A stretch of 24,134 nucleotides of DNA from Chara braunii (lineage: Eukaryota > Streptophyta > Charophyceae > Charales > Characeae): assembly GCA_003427395.1 (NCBI GenBank), contig BFEA01000686.1, positions 494,788 to 518,921 on the forward strand. Direction: 5' to 3'. How positions within the stretch are numbered: the first letter of the stretch is position 1; each line of letters opens with the position of its first letter. Below are positions 1-9,139 of the stretch, in pieces. The position numbers and the translations under genes are program-made. Below the pieces are notes generated by a model. The model ran no database searches, was not told where the DNA came from, and saw nothing but the letters and a program-made list of their open reading frames with translations.

Positions 1-1
1 T

Positions 2-260
2 AGGTGCTTGGAGTGGCTTAATCGTTATAGGTGTTTGGAGTGACTCCATAAGTATAGGTGTTTGGAGTGGGTCGGTCGGTATAGGGGCTTGGAGTGGCTC
101 GGTCGGTAGTTGCTTTGAGTGGCTGGGTCGATAGGTGCTTGGAGTGGCTCGGTGGATAGGTGGGTGGAGTGGCTCGGGCGGTATAGGTGTTTGGAGTGGC
201 TCGGTCGATAGGTGCTTGGAGTGACTCAGTTGTTATAGGTGCTTGGAGTGGCTCAGGGGA
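2..260. repeat. Minisatellite, about 10 copies of a 25/27-bp unit
   Basis: Ten head-to-tail copies of a unit like 'aggtgcttggagtggctcgg' start at about 2, 29, 56, 83, 108, 133, 158, 185, 210 and 237. Unit length is 27 or 25 bp, and the 2-bp difference is mainly the gain or loss of 'gt' in 'ggtcggtat' versus 'ggtcgat'. The array probably continues left of the window. It ends about 10 bp before reverse transcriptase coding sequence begins, where a retroelement protease or linker would normally lie. No sensible reading frame runs through the units, since several frames hit TAG. Confidence 0.9.
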
Positions 261-269
261 AGGTTTTTG

Positions 270-446
270 ATGGTGGAGTTAATGAAAAAGAGGTATCGTG
301 TTGATCCCTTCGATGACGATCAGCACGGAAGGTCGAACGTGGATAAGATTGCAATCATCCGAGTCCATACCGTACCGCATGAGCCATGAAACTTAAGAGG
401 CGCGCGATACCCCAATCTTGACGAAGAGAAGAAGGTGGTGGATTAA
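270..446 (+). pseudogene. RT N-terminal segment (upstream of the 16S insertion)
   Basis: Frame 3 from 270 reads through 'RYRVDPFDDDQHGR' and 'VHTVPHEP' to a TGA at 387-389. It then continues 'NLRGARYPNLDEEKKVVD' to a TAA at 444-446. This matches the position of the segment just before the fingers of a Ty3/gypsy RT. After 446 similarity stops abruptly and resumes at about 704 with 'RTHVADYSSGPYAS', so the intervening 250 bp are an insertion or replacement. The assignment rests on position and on continuity with the clear RT motifs downstream, not on a strong motif of its own. Confidence 0.7.
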
Positions 447-570
447 AGCAAAACTTATCAAAAATCATTGTGCATAGCTTTCATTTTGAATTGAATGCCA
501 TGCATGATATGTACCAATTACCCACCCGTTCGGGTAGGGTTTTAATCTTTCTTGTTTTATAGTACCATAA
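447..570. other. Unassigned insert flank next to the 16S fragment
   Basis: This 124-bp AT-rich stretch separates the broken RT N-terminal segment from the plastid 16S fragment. It fits neither RT nor 16S rRNA. It may be filler DNA captured with the plastid piece or another organellar segment; I cannot identify it. Confidence 0.4.
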
Positions 571-703
571 TGACAACTAGAAACGAGGGTTGCGCTCGTT
601 GCGCGACTTAACCCCACATCTCACGAAACGAGCTGACGACAGCCATGCACCACCTGTATCCGTGTTCCCGAAGGCACTCCCTCTTTTCAGAGGGTATGGC
701 ATG
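571..703 (-). pseudogene. rrn16: Plastid-type 16S rRNA gene fragment (nuclear plastid insert)
   Basis: The complement of this stretch reads like the small-subunit rRNA segment around E. coli positions 1030-1110. Read on the plus strand it contains 'gggttgcgctcgttgcg', 'acttaacccc', 'gacgacagccatgcacc', 'acctgtatccg' and 'ttcccgaaggcac', the near-universal complement of the 16S 'gcatggctgtcgtcagctcg' region. The 'gtgccttcgggaac' stretch and the sequence after it ('caaccctcg', 'ctagtt') favour a plastid or cyanobacterial type over a mitochondrial or generic bacterial one. Only about 133 bp are present and several invariant bases are changed, so it is a non-functional fragment. It sits inside the RT region of pol. 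The flanking 447-570 is unassigned. Confidence 0.92.
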
Positions 704-1551
704 ATGCGGACGCACGTTGCCGATTACTCCAGCGGACCGTATGCATCCCATGATTTTGCGTTGTCAAGTTCAATGAGACGCTACGATGGGTGCAGGATTT
801 AAAGCGTTTAAACACTATAACCGTGCGAGATGCGGGAGGATTGCCTACCGCGGACGCACTATCTGAGTCATGCATAGGAAGACCTATAATTTCACTTATT
901 GACCTTTATTCTGGCTATGATCAGTTTCTTATTTATCCGCCGGATAGCCCGGTAACAACGATGCAGACATCGAGAAGGTTAATTCATATGAATGTAGCTC
1001 CACAAAGGTGGACTAAAGCAGTGGCGATGGTTCAGGGACATATGATCCGAGTCATGCAGACAATCAGTCCGCATATCACCCAACCTTATATTGATGATTT
1101 GGCAGGAAAAGGAATGAAAGAGAAAAAAAATGATGAAGTTATGTCCGGAATAAGGCGATTTGTTTGGAAGTATGTTTAGGACCTTGATAAAGCCATGAGC
1201 TTGCTAGAAGAATATAACCTTACGGCAAGTGGGGCAAAATCCAGACATTGTATCTTGGGGTTTATCTGTAATGAGAATGATCATCGACCAGACATAAAGA
1301 AGATGGACAAGATTATCGAATGGCCAGTACCCTTTTATTTGATAACAGATGTTAGGAAATTTTTTGGCACGTGTGGGTTTTGGAGAAGTTTCATCAAGAA
1401 CTTCGGTGTCAAGACATAGCATTTAAGAAAGTTGGTACGCCAGGATCAGGAATGGGTTTGGGGAGACCAGGAAAGGGCAGTGACAGGAATGAAGGTGGAA
1501 TTCAAGGAAGGAGGTTTGGTATTAGGGGCGCCAGACTATGAGGCCACTAAG
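704..1551 (+). pseudogene. Reverse transcriptase core, Ty3/gypsy type
   Basis: RT polymerises cDNA from the element's RNA. The piece resumes after the 16S fragment in frame 2, shifts to frame 1 by 751, then stays in frame 1. Motif A is 'LIDLYSGYDQ' with its catalytic Asp at 901-903. The motif B region is 'MNVAPQRW'. Motif C is 'YIDDL' at 1087-1101, so both catalytic Asp codons survive. The thumb/connection motif 'ILGFICN' and the 'FFGTCGFWRSFIKNF' block (the family's 'FLGxxxFYRxFI') follow. Stops at TGA 751 (where the family has S-P-W), TAG 1177 and TAG 1417 break it without changing frame. In motif B the usual Gly after Pro-x is Arg, compatible with GGG to AGG. Confidence 0.95.
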
Positions 1552-2060
1552 GTGAGACCTTTTATTATTGAAACGGACGATGGGCCAATTGCCTTAGGAG
1601 GAGGAGTGATTTAGACAAACATTGAGGAAAAGGAGAGGTTGCTGAGGTTTGAGAGTCGAACTCTTAACACGATTGAGAGGAATTACTCTCAGAAACTAGA
1701 AGGAGGCAATCGCGGTCATCCACTGCCTAACGATTTTTTGGAACTACATTTTTGGCAGGAGGTTCATATTAAGGGTGGATCCAACTGCGCGTGCTTGCTC
1801 CCTGAAGAACTATACTCCCTCAGATCAAACGGTTGCCTGATGGTTGACATACATCTAGATGTTCAATTTTGAGTTGAAGAGAATTCCAGGAAGCAAGAAT
1901 AGAGCAGATGACCTGAGTCGCATCAACTGGGACAAGTCGGAAGAAGGGGTTGTCGAAGATACACCGCCAATTGATGGATTCCTGGATCAAGAGGAAGACA
2001 TCCCGCCTTCACATCAACAAGTGGTCCTTGTGAGTACCAAGCTGCGCCGGTCGCCCCATA
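1552..2060 (+). pseudogene. Ty3/gypsy RNase H domain, frameshifted
   Basis: RNase H degrades the RNA strand of the RNA-DNA hybrid. In frame 1 it opens with 'RPFIIETDDGPIALGGGVI', the family's E-T-D-x-S block with the catalytic Asp, then TAG 1612, then 'LRFESRTLNTIERNYSQ', matching 'xxASRxLxxAExNYS'. A frameshift near 1690 moves reading to frame 2, where 'KEAIAVIHCL', 'GRRFILRVDPTA' and 'WLTYI' lead into 'FNFELKRIPGSKNRADDLSR', the diagnostic 'PGxxNxxADxLSR' ending. TGA 1838 falls exactly on the conserved Arg before Trp-Leu, and TAG 1856 lies just before 'MFNFEL'. The usual T-D-H is V-D-P here. Confidence 0.93.
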
Positions 2061-2431
2061 TGGCTAGCGCTTAGAGGGTATGAACAAAAGGCAGAGTTAG
2101 TACTTAAGCATTTTGAAGAAGAAGACACATGGGATAACAAGGAATGATGGAATTGGCACTGGCAGGTACTCACAGTCTGGTGGACGAAGCGAGTTCAATA
2201 GAGGAAGGTCCTAATCAGGTAGAGAAGCATGAAAAGTTGATGGGAGGAATGTATCTCCTCACCAATACGCTTCTGCAAGGGAACTTTGACCAAAGAGGTT
2301 CGCCGAGTCCGGTTCAGGGCGGGGATTTAGTGCTGGAAAGTTAGGACAACGAGTTTGAGGAAAGGGAGATTAAGGAGGCATTTCGTGCAGAAGAATACGA
2401 TGGGATCTATCTAGAATTAGAGTTACTTCTA
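2061..2431 (+). pseudogene. RNase H-integrase connector of the pol remnant
   Basis: This acidic linker runs from the RNase H end towards the integrase. Frame 3 at 2061-2140 reads 'LALRGYEQKAELVLKHFEEE'. Frame 2 from 2144 reads 'MMELALAGTHSLVDEASS' and 'GGMYLLTNTLLQGNF', reaches TAG 2342, and continues in the same frame through 'DNEFEEREIKEAFRAEEY' and 'DGIYLELELLLL' into the integrase. I recognise no catalytic motif. It is included because the frame continuity shows it belongs to pol. Confidence 0.75.
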
Positions 2432-3689
2432 TTGTGTGAGAGGAGAGATAGGGATGCGAGTGAAAAGGCTCAGAAGATGAGGCACATGTGTATGGTACGA
2501 GACGGTCATCTCTTTATAAAGAGACAAGTAGGGAGTCCCAGGAGAGTTGTATGTGGAAGAAATCGGCAGATCGATATCGTGGTAGCATTGCATGATGGCA
2601 AAGCAGGAGGACATCGAGGAGTGAATGCCACATACGCCAAGGTAAGCGAGCTGTATTACTGGGATGGTATGTTAGAGATGGTTATCAAGTATTGTCGCTC
2701 TTATGTACCTTGTCAAAAGAGGTCGCCTCAGAGGTCGGAGGAACCACTGCATCGAAGGTTAGAAAGAGAAGTGGGCGTTGTTGTACATCTGAATCTGCTA
2801 TTTATTTCATTTGGCGATAATGGCTATAACTACATCTTCGATGCGCGTGATAACCTTACTGGCTTCGTGGATGGTCGAGCCATCCGTACTAAGACCGGAG
2901 CAGTTTTTGTAAGCTGCATCGAAGACTACTACTTGCGTTATCCTTTTGTTAAGGAATTTATGATGGACAAAGGATCAAAGTTAATTGAATGGAAGTGTAA
3001 ACCTTGTTATCAAGATACGGTGTGGTGGCGAACTATACTACTGCATCACTTACCCAAACAAATACGCCGGTTGAAAGAGGAATAGTACCATCACGGATCT
3101 CCTTGCCAAGTGGACAAAGGGTAGACTCAGTCAATGGCCTCGATACTTAAGGGCGACCTTCTTCATCGAGAACATCACTGTAAAAAAGACCACGAAGTAC
3201 GCGCCTGCTACTTTATGGTATGAGAGGCACGCGACCTTTCTTGTTTAAAGTTTTCTAAAAACCTGGAGGCGTCAGGATCTGGAAACCAACCTCTCATTTG
3301 AAGAACTGCTCGATATTCGGGCACGGCAAGTGGGAGTCATTGAAGAGAGAATCCAACAGCCATCTAACCAGGTGGAAAAGAGTCGTATGGAAGACAAGGC
3401 TCGATCGGATCAGTTGGCGCGCGTACGAGAGACACCTTTGGCAGTAAGAGATGTTGTTTTATTATACGACTCGTCTTTAGAAAAACAGTGGTCTAGAAAG
3501 CTCGACAAGCGATGGTTAGGGTCATATCGGACCGTGCGATGTGGAGACTTTGGAGGCTACCAGATTGAAGAGTTGGATGGGACAGAGTGGAAGGACTAGA
3601 TGTTAAGAACAAGATTGAAGAAGTTTGTGGCACGAGAGGAGGTGAAATTGAGTACTTTAACTCCCTATAATAAAACCCCATCTAGGTAG
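2432..3689 (+). pseudogene. Ty3/gypsy integrase with GPY/F-like C-terminus, inactivated
   Basis: Integrase inserts element cDNA into chromosomes. The zinc-binding HHCC domain reads 'HDGKAGGHRG' and 'YYWDGMLEMVIKYCRSYVPC'; the first Cys of the usual C-x2-C is Tyr (TAT at 2702-2704, from TGT by one G to A change). The core's first catalytic Asp is Asn ('HLNLL', AAT at 2792-2794). The second Asp is kept ('MMDKGS', GAC at 2966-2968), and a Glu in 'PVERG' (3073-3075) sits about 35 codons on, as in D,D-35-E, after a frameshift. Frame 3 from 3093 carries 'TDLLAKWTKGRLSQWPRYL', TAA 3246 and 'FLKTWRRQDLETNLSFEEL'. The C-terminal block 'KRWLGSYRTVRCG' and 'GYQIEELDG' matches the GPY/F module with Pro to Ser. 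TAG 3597 is followed in frame by 'MLRTRLKKFVAREE', so the original end was probably near 3689. Confidence 0.93.
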
Positions 3690-3856
3690 TAGGTATCCTA
3701 GCCAGGTTTTAGGAGGATTTAGGGAGTTAGAATGTGTGGGCAGGATGTGTACGTTTGGTTTAACATGAGTTTGCTCTATTCGCCTATTTGCTTACCCCTT
3801 TGTGTGCCCGTCGTCTCCTTCGCCTGTTGTGCAGGTTTGATTTTACGTAGACAGTC
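3690..3856 (+). other. Spacer between pol and gag-like ORF; possible 3' splice site near 3836
   Basis: This gap of about 167 bp separates the last pol-like codons from the gag-like ATG at 3857. It holds a purine-rich stretch (about 3709-3726) and then a pyrimidine-rich tract ending in 'ctgttgtgcag' at about 3836, which resembles a spliceosomal acceptor 21 bp before the ATG. It is too short for a typical LTR plus leader. I see no convincing tRNA primer-binding site. The splice-site idea is inference only. Confidence 0.35.
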
Positions 3857-6048
3857 ATGCCAAGAGGAGGGAGGGGGACGCGGCCACCACAAAGACCTTT
3901 TGAGGCATCCGGGGGATATGAGCGGCATGGGTCTTATCAAAGAGAGCGCACGCCTGTATACGACAATGGGGATATAAAGCTTTTTTTTTATGACTTTTGG
4001 AGTTATGCGATGCAGAGGGGGTGGACCGTATTAGAGATGATACGGAGATCGAGAGGAGCAAGCTGTTTCGAGGAGCCCATCGCACGGATCCGCAAGGAGG
4101 CCCAGACTTGGCAGGAGGTGGAAGTAATGATGCAGGAGTTGAGGCCATCACTGGTGGGGCTAGATGGAGTGTTGATCCGCCTGGAGATAGGGAACGTGGA
4201 GGAGTTCATCCCTGCTTTTGAGCGATCTATGCACGAGCAGGGCATACTGAGGGATGCGTGGGTACAAACGTTACCTATATGGACCAGGAAGGCGGAGAGA
4301 CCATTGGCCAGGCAAATTCGGGATAGGGCACAGGATTGGGAGGGCTGCAAAGCACGGCTGAGAGAGGCGTTTAGGCAGCCAGAGCTAGAAGCACCCCAGC
4401 CCAGGGTCGAAAGGAGACAGAGAAGTAAGAGGCAAAGGGACCTGCAACCAAGGAGCCATCGCCACCTGCTCAGGAGCAGGAGACATAAGCTCAGACCAGT
4501 GGCATCCCAACACTATACCAAGGGAGAGGTGCGAGAGTTTCCATCACTTCCGTCAGGGTCAGAGGAGATGGCACCACAAGGAGGACCAACATCCTAATAT
4601 TGGAGAGCCTGCACCCACTGAGCCACTACGGGAGCCACCACAGGCGGAGAGAGAGGCGAGGGTTGAGGTCCCGATGAGGAGAGTTCGCAGCACAGGAATG
4701 AGGGCACCTCCAGGAGAGACAGCTGAGGAGAAGAGGGTTAGGACGATTAAGCATCTGGAGGAGATATGGCAGGAGAGGGAGAGATTGGGGGCAGTTGGAG
4801 CTCTCACGGGCCAGCCACCGGATGTTTAGCCCAGGACACGCGGAGTTGTAGAGATGTGGGAGGAGTACTGGAGTTTAACAGCTGGAGGACGCCCTGCGCC
4901 ACAAGAGCAGGATCCGAAGGGATTGAGCGGATCAGTGAGAACAGGACGCGAGACAACGAGGTTGGTGGATGAGAACTTGGACTATAAAATCCGCTTTCTA
5001 GCTAAGACGTTTTTCCAAAGGTATTCGATATTGGAAGATGATCTGGCCGGAAAGACGTCAAAGGATAGGAACCTAGTTATGCGTTTGGAGGCAGTTGAGG
5101 CAGAGGTACGAGAGCTCAGGGCGCAGATGGCTAGTCAGACCAGTACTATCCATGAGATGAGGCGGCAACTTCTGGACATGGAAGCGAGGTTTCCGAGGGA
5201 GATATTTACCAAAGTGGTAGATTGGACCGAGAGTCGTCGCTATGGCATCCAGGGTGAGGCGGTGCAGGGATTGTTTGGACAGAGGCCTGCGATAGGTCCT
5301 TCCCATGAACCATCTATTGGGAAGGTCATCTTGGAGCCAGAGGAGGCAAAGGCAAAGCGGGAAGCAGAGAAGGAGGCCTTTGAATTCAAAGTACCTACGG
5401 AGCTTGGTACCCAGTCTGTAGCGTCTTCAAAGCCAGCAACAAAGTCCTTATCAGTACCGGCTAGAAATAGACCACACGCGGCTATCAATGAGGCTGCGTA
5501 GGAATCAGATAACGGATCCATGGATGTGCTTCTTGAGGCGCTCGGTACTATGAAGGAGAGAGTGAGCATACTTATACCCGAGCAGAGGGTGAAGATATCT
5601 TGCGAGGAGGAGGCTGCGATGACGATGATGGATGTGTATGAGGGTAGACCATAGAGGCTCGATACACCAGAGTACATGCTAGAGGAAGTTGGAGTGCAGG
5701 CAGAGTCAGATACTCAGATATTGAAGTCAAGACCTGAGGAACCCCTGAACATGCCTCAATGTCATGGGATAGCTAGGGAGGTTAGTGAGACACCATCATC
5801 GCCAGAGTCTCAGAAAAAGAAGAAGAAGAAGAGAGGTCGAAGACCAGGTGACCAGTCCTGCTTCTTTTGCAAGGAGGGGGAACATCGAGCCTTGCAGTGT
5901 CCAAATTTTTTAAAGGACAAGGCAGTTGGGAAGGTAACTGAGAGAGGCGGGCATATAAATGATAGACAGGGTAGAGTAGTGGAGCAGTCTGCTGATGGGG
6001 GGCAAAGCTCAGTTGTATAGGCAAAACCAGGAGGAGATGAGTGAGTAG
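3857..6048 (+). pseudogene. gag: Gag-like ORF of a retrotransposon with CCHC zinc knuckle, broken
   Basis: Gag forms the particle that packages element RNA. The first part (frame 2 from the ATG at 3857, 'MPRGGRGTRPPQRP') carries a capsid-like helical stretch ('IRLEIGNVEEFIPAFERS', 'WTRKAERPLARQIRDRAQDW') and a basic 'RRQRSKRQRD' segment. One or more frameshifts at about 4430-4565 move it to frame 3, which is then continuous to about 6000 apart from TAG at 4827, 5499 and 5652. That part has a coiled-coil-prone run ('LVMRLEAVEAEVRELRAQM') and a Lys/Arg patch before a perfect CX2CX4HX4C knuckle, 'CFFCKEGEHRALQC' (5859-5900). Near a G6 run (5997-6002) reading shifts again: the current frame stops at 6018-6020, whereas another frame continues 'LYRQNQEEMSE' to TAG 6046-6048. 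No protease follows. It lies downstream of pol on the same strand. Confidence 0.75.
5859..5900 (+). other. CCHC retroviral-type zinc knuckle of Gag
   Basis: The codons give Cys-x2-Cys-x4-His-x4-Cys in the sequence 'CFFCKEGEHRALQC', preceded by a Lys/Arg-rich patch at about 5815-5850. This is the nucleic-acid-binding knuckle of retroelement nucleocapsid. All four metal ligands are intact although the rest of the gene is broken. Confidence 0.92.
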
Positions 6049-6581
6049 GGGTTGGTTTGCCTATATATGTAGTCATTGTTATAGTTGAGACTGAGTCGAG
6101 AGTGTACATATCAGAGTTTAGGAATTAGCGTTTCTTTTTGTTTTTACTTCTGAGATTATGGTACTTACGCTGCTTAGCTGTGTATATAGAGATTTACGGC
6201 GTACGACTGCGTTTGAGAATTTTCTCTAGGGATTTAGGAGTTATGATTCAGTGGTGTGATGTATGTACACTGAGACTATTTTTTTGTCGACTCTTCAGAG
6301 TCAGATTCATTTGATTCTGAGCATATTTCTAACAATATGACTACCTTTATACCATTTTGGGAGTGACTCTTGCTCAGCTTGAGCGAGAGTATGAGAGTTA
6401 AACCATTATTGTATTTTGGATGAGATACCTTATCCCTGAGTGTATATTGCATTGAGATTTTATCTGAGACTACTTCATTGTATACGACTCTCACAATCAC
6501 TCTCACATGTACGGTTTTATCCTGATGCATAATGACTTTGTGTGAGAGATGTATGGGATGCATCTCTTTTGCTTTCGTGAG

Positions 6582-6588
6582 TATAAAT
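6582..6588 (+). promoter_or_regulatory. Possible TATA box in LTR-like sequence
   Basis: The context 'gtgagtataaatgggtgtg' is a good TATA-box shape inside a possible LTR or UTR downstream of gag. There is no transcript evidence, and such motifs occur by chance in AT-rich DNA. Confidence 0.2.
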
Positions 6589-7697
6589 GGGTGTGAATTC
6601 TCTACTCTTCGGTATACTCATGAGACCTGCCTACAAGAAGATGATAAGGTCAGGTATAAGGAGAGGAAGTGCAGTCTGCTTTTGTGAAAGAATGTGAGAG
6701 TCTCAAGGGATTTATGAGTCTTCTAAGGCTCGAATTTTTTTCATGCCAAATGTTTATTGTTGAGTTGTCACGAGAACTCGTAAGTTGGTCTCTCATGATT
6801 TGAGTTGTTTTACAGTGAAGACACCTTCAAGTGGGAAGGTGGATCATTTGTTTATTTGAAGATTCATCTACAAGAGCAAGATGTTTTAAAAAAGTTGTGT
6901 GGAAGTTCATCCTAGAGAGAGAGGGATGACAGGGAGACCTAATGAGTGAGACCTCCTTCGACTGGAAGGCGGTTGAAAGATTTAGCGGGATGGAAAACAG
7001 ATTTTTGTGTGATAAAGACTGACAAGAATCACCAAAGTTCTGTTGGAGCCATTGGTGGAGTTTTAAGATGTCACAAAATAAGTCATTTCAGAGATGTCAG
7101 TGAAATATATGTTCATTTTGCTCTGATCAAGCTAGGAGGTACGGCCGTATGAGTCTGGCGGTGATTCTATTTTGTGAATGTGAAGAGGATGCCGTGTTCT
7201 CTGTGTTGTCCCATGGAGGACTGGTAAACGTCTTTATATGTGGCAGACCTTGGCGTAGTCCCGCAATAGGTCTGTATTGTTGCGACACACCGTCCAACTA
7301 CTTTTGTTAATCTTAAGGCATATGCAGGAATACCAAGCTACGGTAAAGTTTAACATCATTAGGGCGCAACCCCTAGCGTTGGTTGTTGATCGGCGTAACC
7401 TAACAGCGGCCCCACGTCTTACCAATGGAGTAAAGGCTTAAAAGGTGTTGCCGCCTTGGAGGGTTTTACTCCTGCGGGATGTCAGAGAGATAAGAGTCGA
7501 GTCAATTGAGTCTTTTTGGTAGTCATGATTGAGTGTTTTTTCAGGAAATGACCTATCGTTGTGTAACCAGCAAGGGCACTACCGCTAAAATAACAACGCG
7601 GTGGGTCGTAGGTCTGACTCGATCAAACAGACTATGTGGGCCAAGATGGAGAACTGACCTTCCTGTACTAGACTGCAGAAAGAGTCTAAGAAAAAAT

Positions 7698-7717
7698 TAT
7701 ATATATATATATATATG
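7698..7717. repeat. (TA)n microsatellite
   Basis: An uninterrupted run of about ten TA dinucleotides follows an A6 stretch and ends in 'tatgtat'. Confidence 0.9.
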
Positions 7718-8608
7718 TATTTGATTGTGAGAATTATTTGGAAGGAAGCAAGATTGTCTTCAAAGGTCTGGGTTAGAGCCCCCGTTCCTAGTTGTGACCT
7801 GCTTGCAGGGCGGAGACTAAATGGGATAGTTAACGAGAAGCCGCGTTTGTCTAGGACAAATGGGAGAGGATTGTTGAGAGGGTCGCTGAAACTTATGCTA
7901 TAGTATAGTGATAAGTATCCCGGCGTCCTACTGTTAGGACAATGGAGATCCATGTTATAATCCTAGCAGCCTAAAGTTGTGTTTGATATGGATTGATGGA
8001 GGCCTCGAACCGGAGTCTGTCGGTTAATCAGATCGGTTCCTTTCTCGTAAGCATTGTTAAGATATGAATGAATTGGTAACTTTTTAATTCTGCGGAGTGA
8101 CGAGAACGTCGCTTAATATGGTCCGGTAAGTTGTCCATGCGAATACCCTTACAAGGTTATCCGCCCTGGTTTTTACAAATGACAGAAAATAAGCAGTTCA
8201 AGGTCTGAGTACATCACGCTGATCGCGACAGTGTCTGTTTGCTTGTGCTGACTGAATAGTTGACTATATTCGAGAGTGTGTCGGCGCGCACACTTAAGGC
8301 GCGGGTGATCTTTTTTACTTGTTTATGATTAAAGAGTTGGCGCGGTTGCCAGTTAAATTTTTAGTCCTTATTAAACTATTATTAAACGATTTTCGTCTGA
8401 TGATTGAAATGTTTGGGGGCGATATGCGCATACGTACGAAAGACGGTATCGACAACAATACGGCTTTGAAACATTTTGTAGATTTGCGAGCGAGAAGGTA
8501 TCGACTTATGTAGGTATCCGGTAAAGCCAACCTCAGCCTCGGACTTCACACTATTGGTTACGATATCGGACTTCCAATCGAGAGATTCAGGGATCATGGT
8601 CAGCAGAG

Positions 8609-8732
8609 GCAGCGCAGGAGTATGTAAATAGCGAGGAAGAACCTTTGGGTGAGGGTCCGACGGGGCTATCCCCCATGGGTTTTGTCATTAGCAGAGTCGG
8701 AGCAGTGCAAGCGCAGGAGTATGTAATTAGCG
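8609..8732. repeat. Short direct repeat, about 24 bp, 100 bp apart
   Basis: 'agcgcaggagtatgtaaatagcg' near 8609 recurs as 'agcgcaggagtatgtaattagcg' near 8710 with one substitution. Both copies lie within repeat copy L on either side of the conserved 'gagggtccgacgggg' block. Confidence 0.8.
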
Positions 8733-9139
8733 GTTCTTCTTTCTCGTCTCTTACTTTCTGACGATTAAAATTTTCTCAATATTTTATTATTTGACGTCGT
8801 ATAATTTTTGTTTTTATTTTTTTTGCTCCGGCGTCCTATGATTTGGACGCAACGTTAGATTTAAAGGTCGGCACGACGGTCAAGGACCTTGACCGCGCAC
8901 CTCCTTTGGCTGGCCTACAGATTCCTGCGTGTTCGGGATGTCGTCGGAATTCCTTTCCTCCGCCTGATGAGAAAAGTGGACCGGAGAGGTCAATGCATGG
9001 AGAGTGGTTGGTCCATGGTCGTGGCTTCCCTCGCTTCCGACTTGGAGAGCGCCGATAGTCTAAAGTGGAAGGGAATTGGAGTACATTTCGAGCAAGCATG
9101 TGGGGCTACAGCCTAACAATGACAGAGGTCGCTGCGGAT

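Larger units (their letters stand above)
270..3689 (+). pseudogene. pol: Ty3/gypsy retrotransposon pol remnant (RT-RNase H-integrase), broken
   Basis: This is the polyprotein of an LTR retrotransposon, whose enzymes copy element RNA into DNA and integrate it. Domain order is RT, RNase H, integrase, as in Ty3/gypsy. Reading runs through all three forward frames: frame 3 at 270-446, frame 2 at 704-750, frame 1 at 751-1690, frame 2 at 1697-2060, frame 3 at 2061-2140, frame 2 at 2144-2985, frame 1 at 3031-3090 and frame 3 at 3093-3689. In-frame stops include TGA 387, TAA 444, TGA 751, TAG 1177, 1417 and 1612, TGA 1838, TAG 1856, TAG 2342, TAA 3246 and TAG 3597. No aspartic protease is visible before the RT, where a minisatellite sits instead. 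No chromodomain follows the integrase. The copy is clearly dead. Individual domains are described in separate entries. Confidence 0.93.
6049..8130. other. Non-coding stretch downstream of gag, possibly 3' UTR/LTR-derived
   Basis: I find no supportable gene here; the reading frames are short and featureless. The first 700 bp are T-rich and dense in 'gagac', 'gactctc' and 'tgagact' motifs, and a TATA-like 'tataaat' lies at 6582-6588. Two related hairpin-forming segments occur about 130 bp apart: 'accttcaagtgggaaggt' near 6827 and 'ccttcgactggaagg' near 6955. The stretch could be retroelement UTR or LTR, but I found no second LTR copy, so this stays unproven. Confidence 0.4.

Noticed and set aside
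590-802. ORF of 70 codons as a small protein gene
   Set aside because: Its first half is the complement of 16S rRNA and its second half is RT in a shifted frame, so it is a chance fusion.
3714-6268. Possible LTR pair: 3714-3752 resembles 6228-6268 ('gattta' + 'ggagtta' + 'gatgt' + 'gtac')
   Set aside because: Only about 40 bp with gaps align and nothing collinear continues on either side; it could easily be chance.
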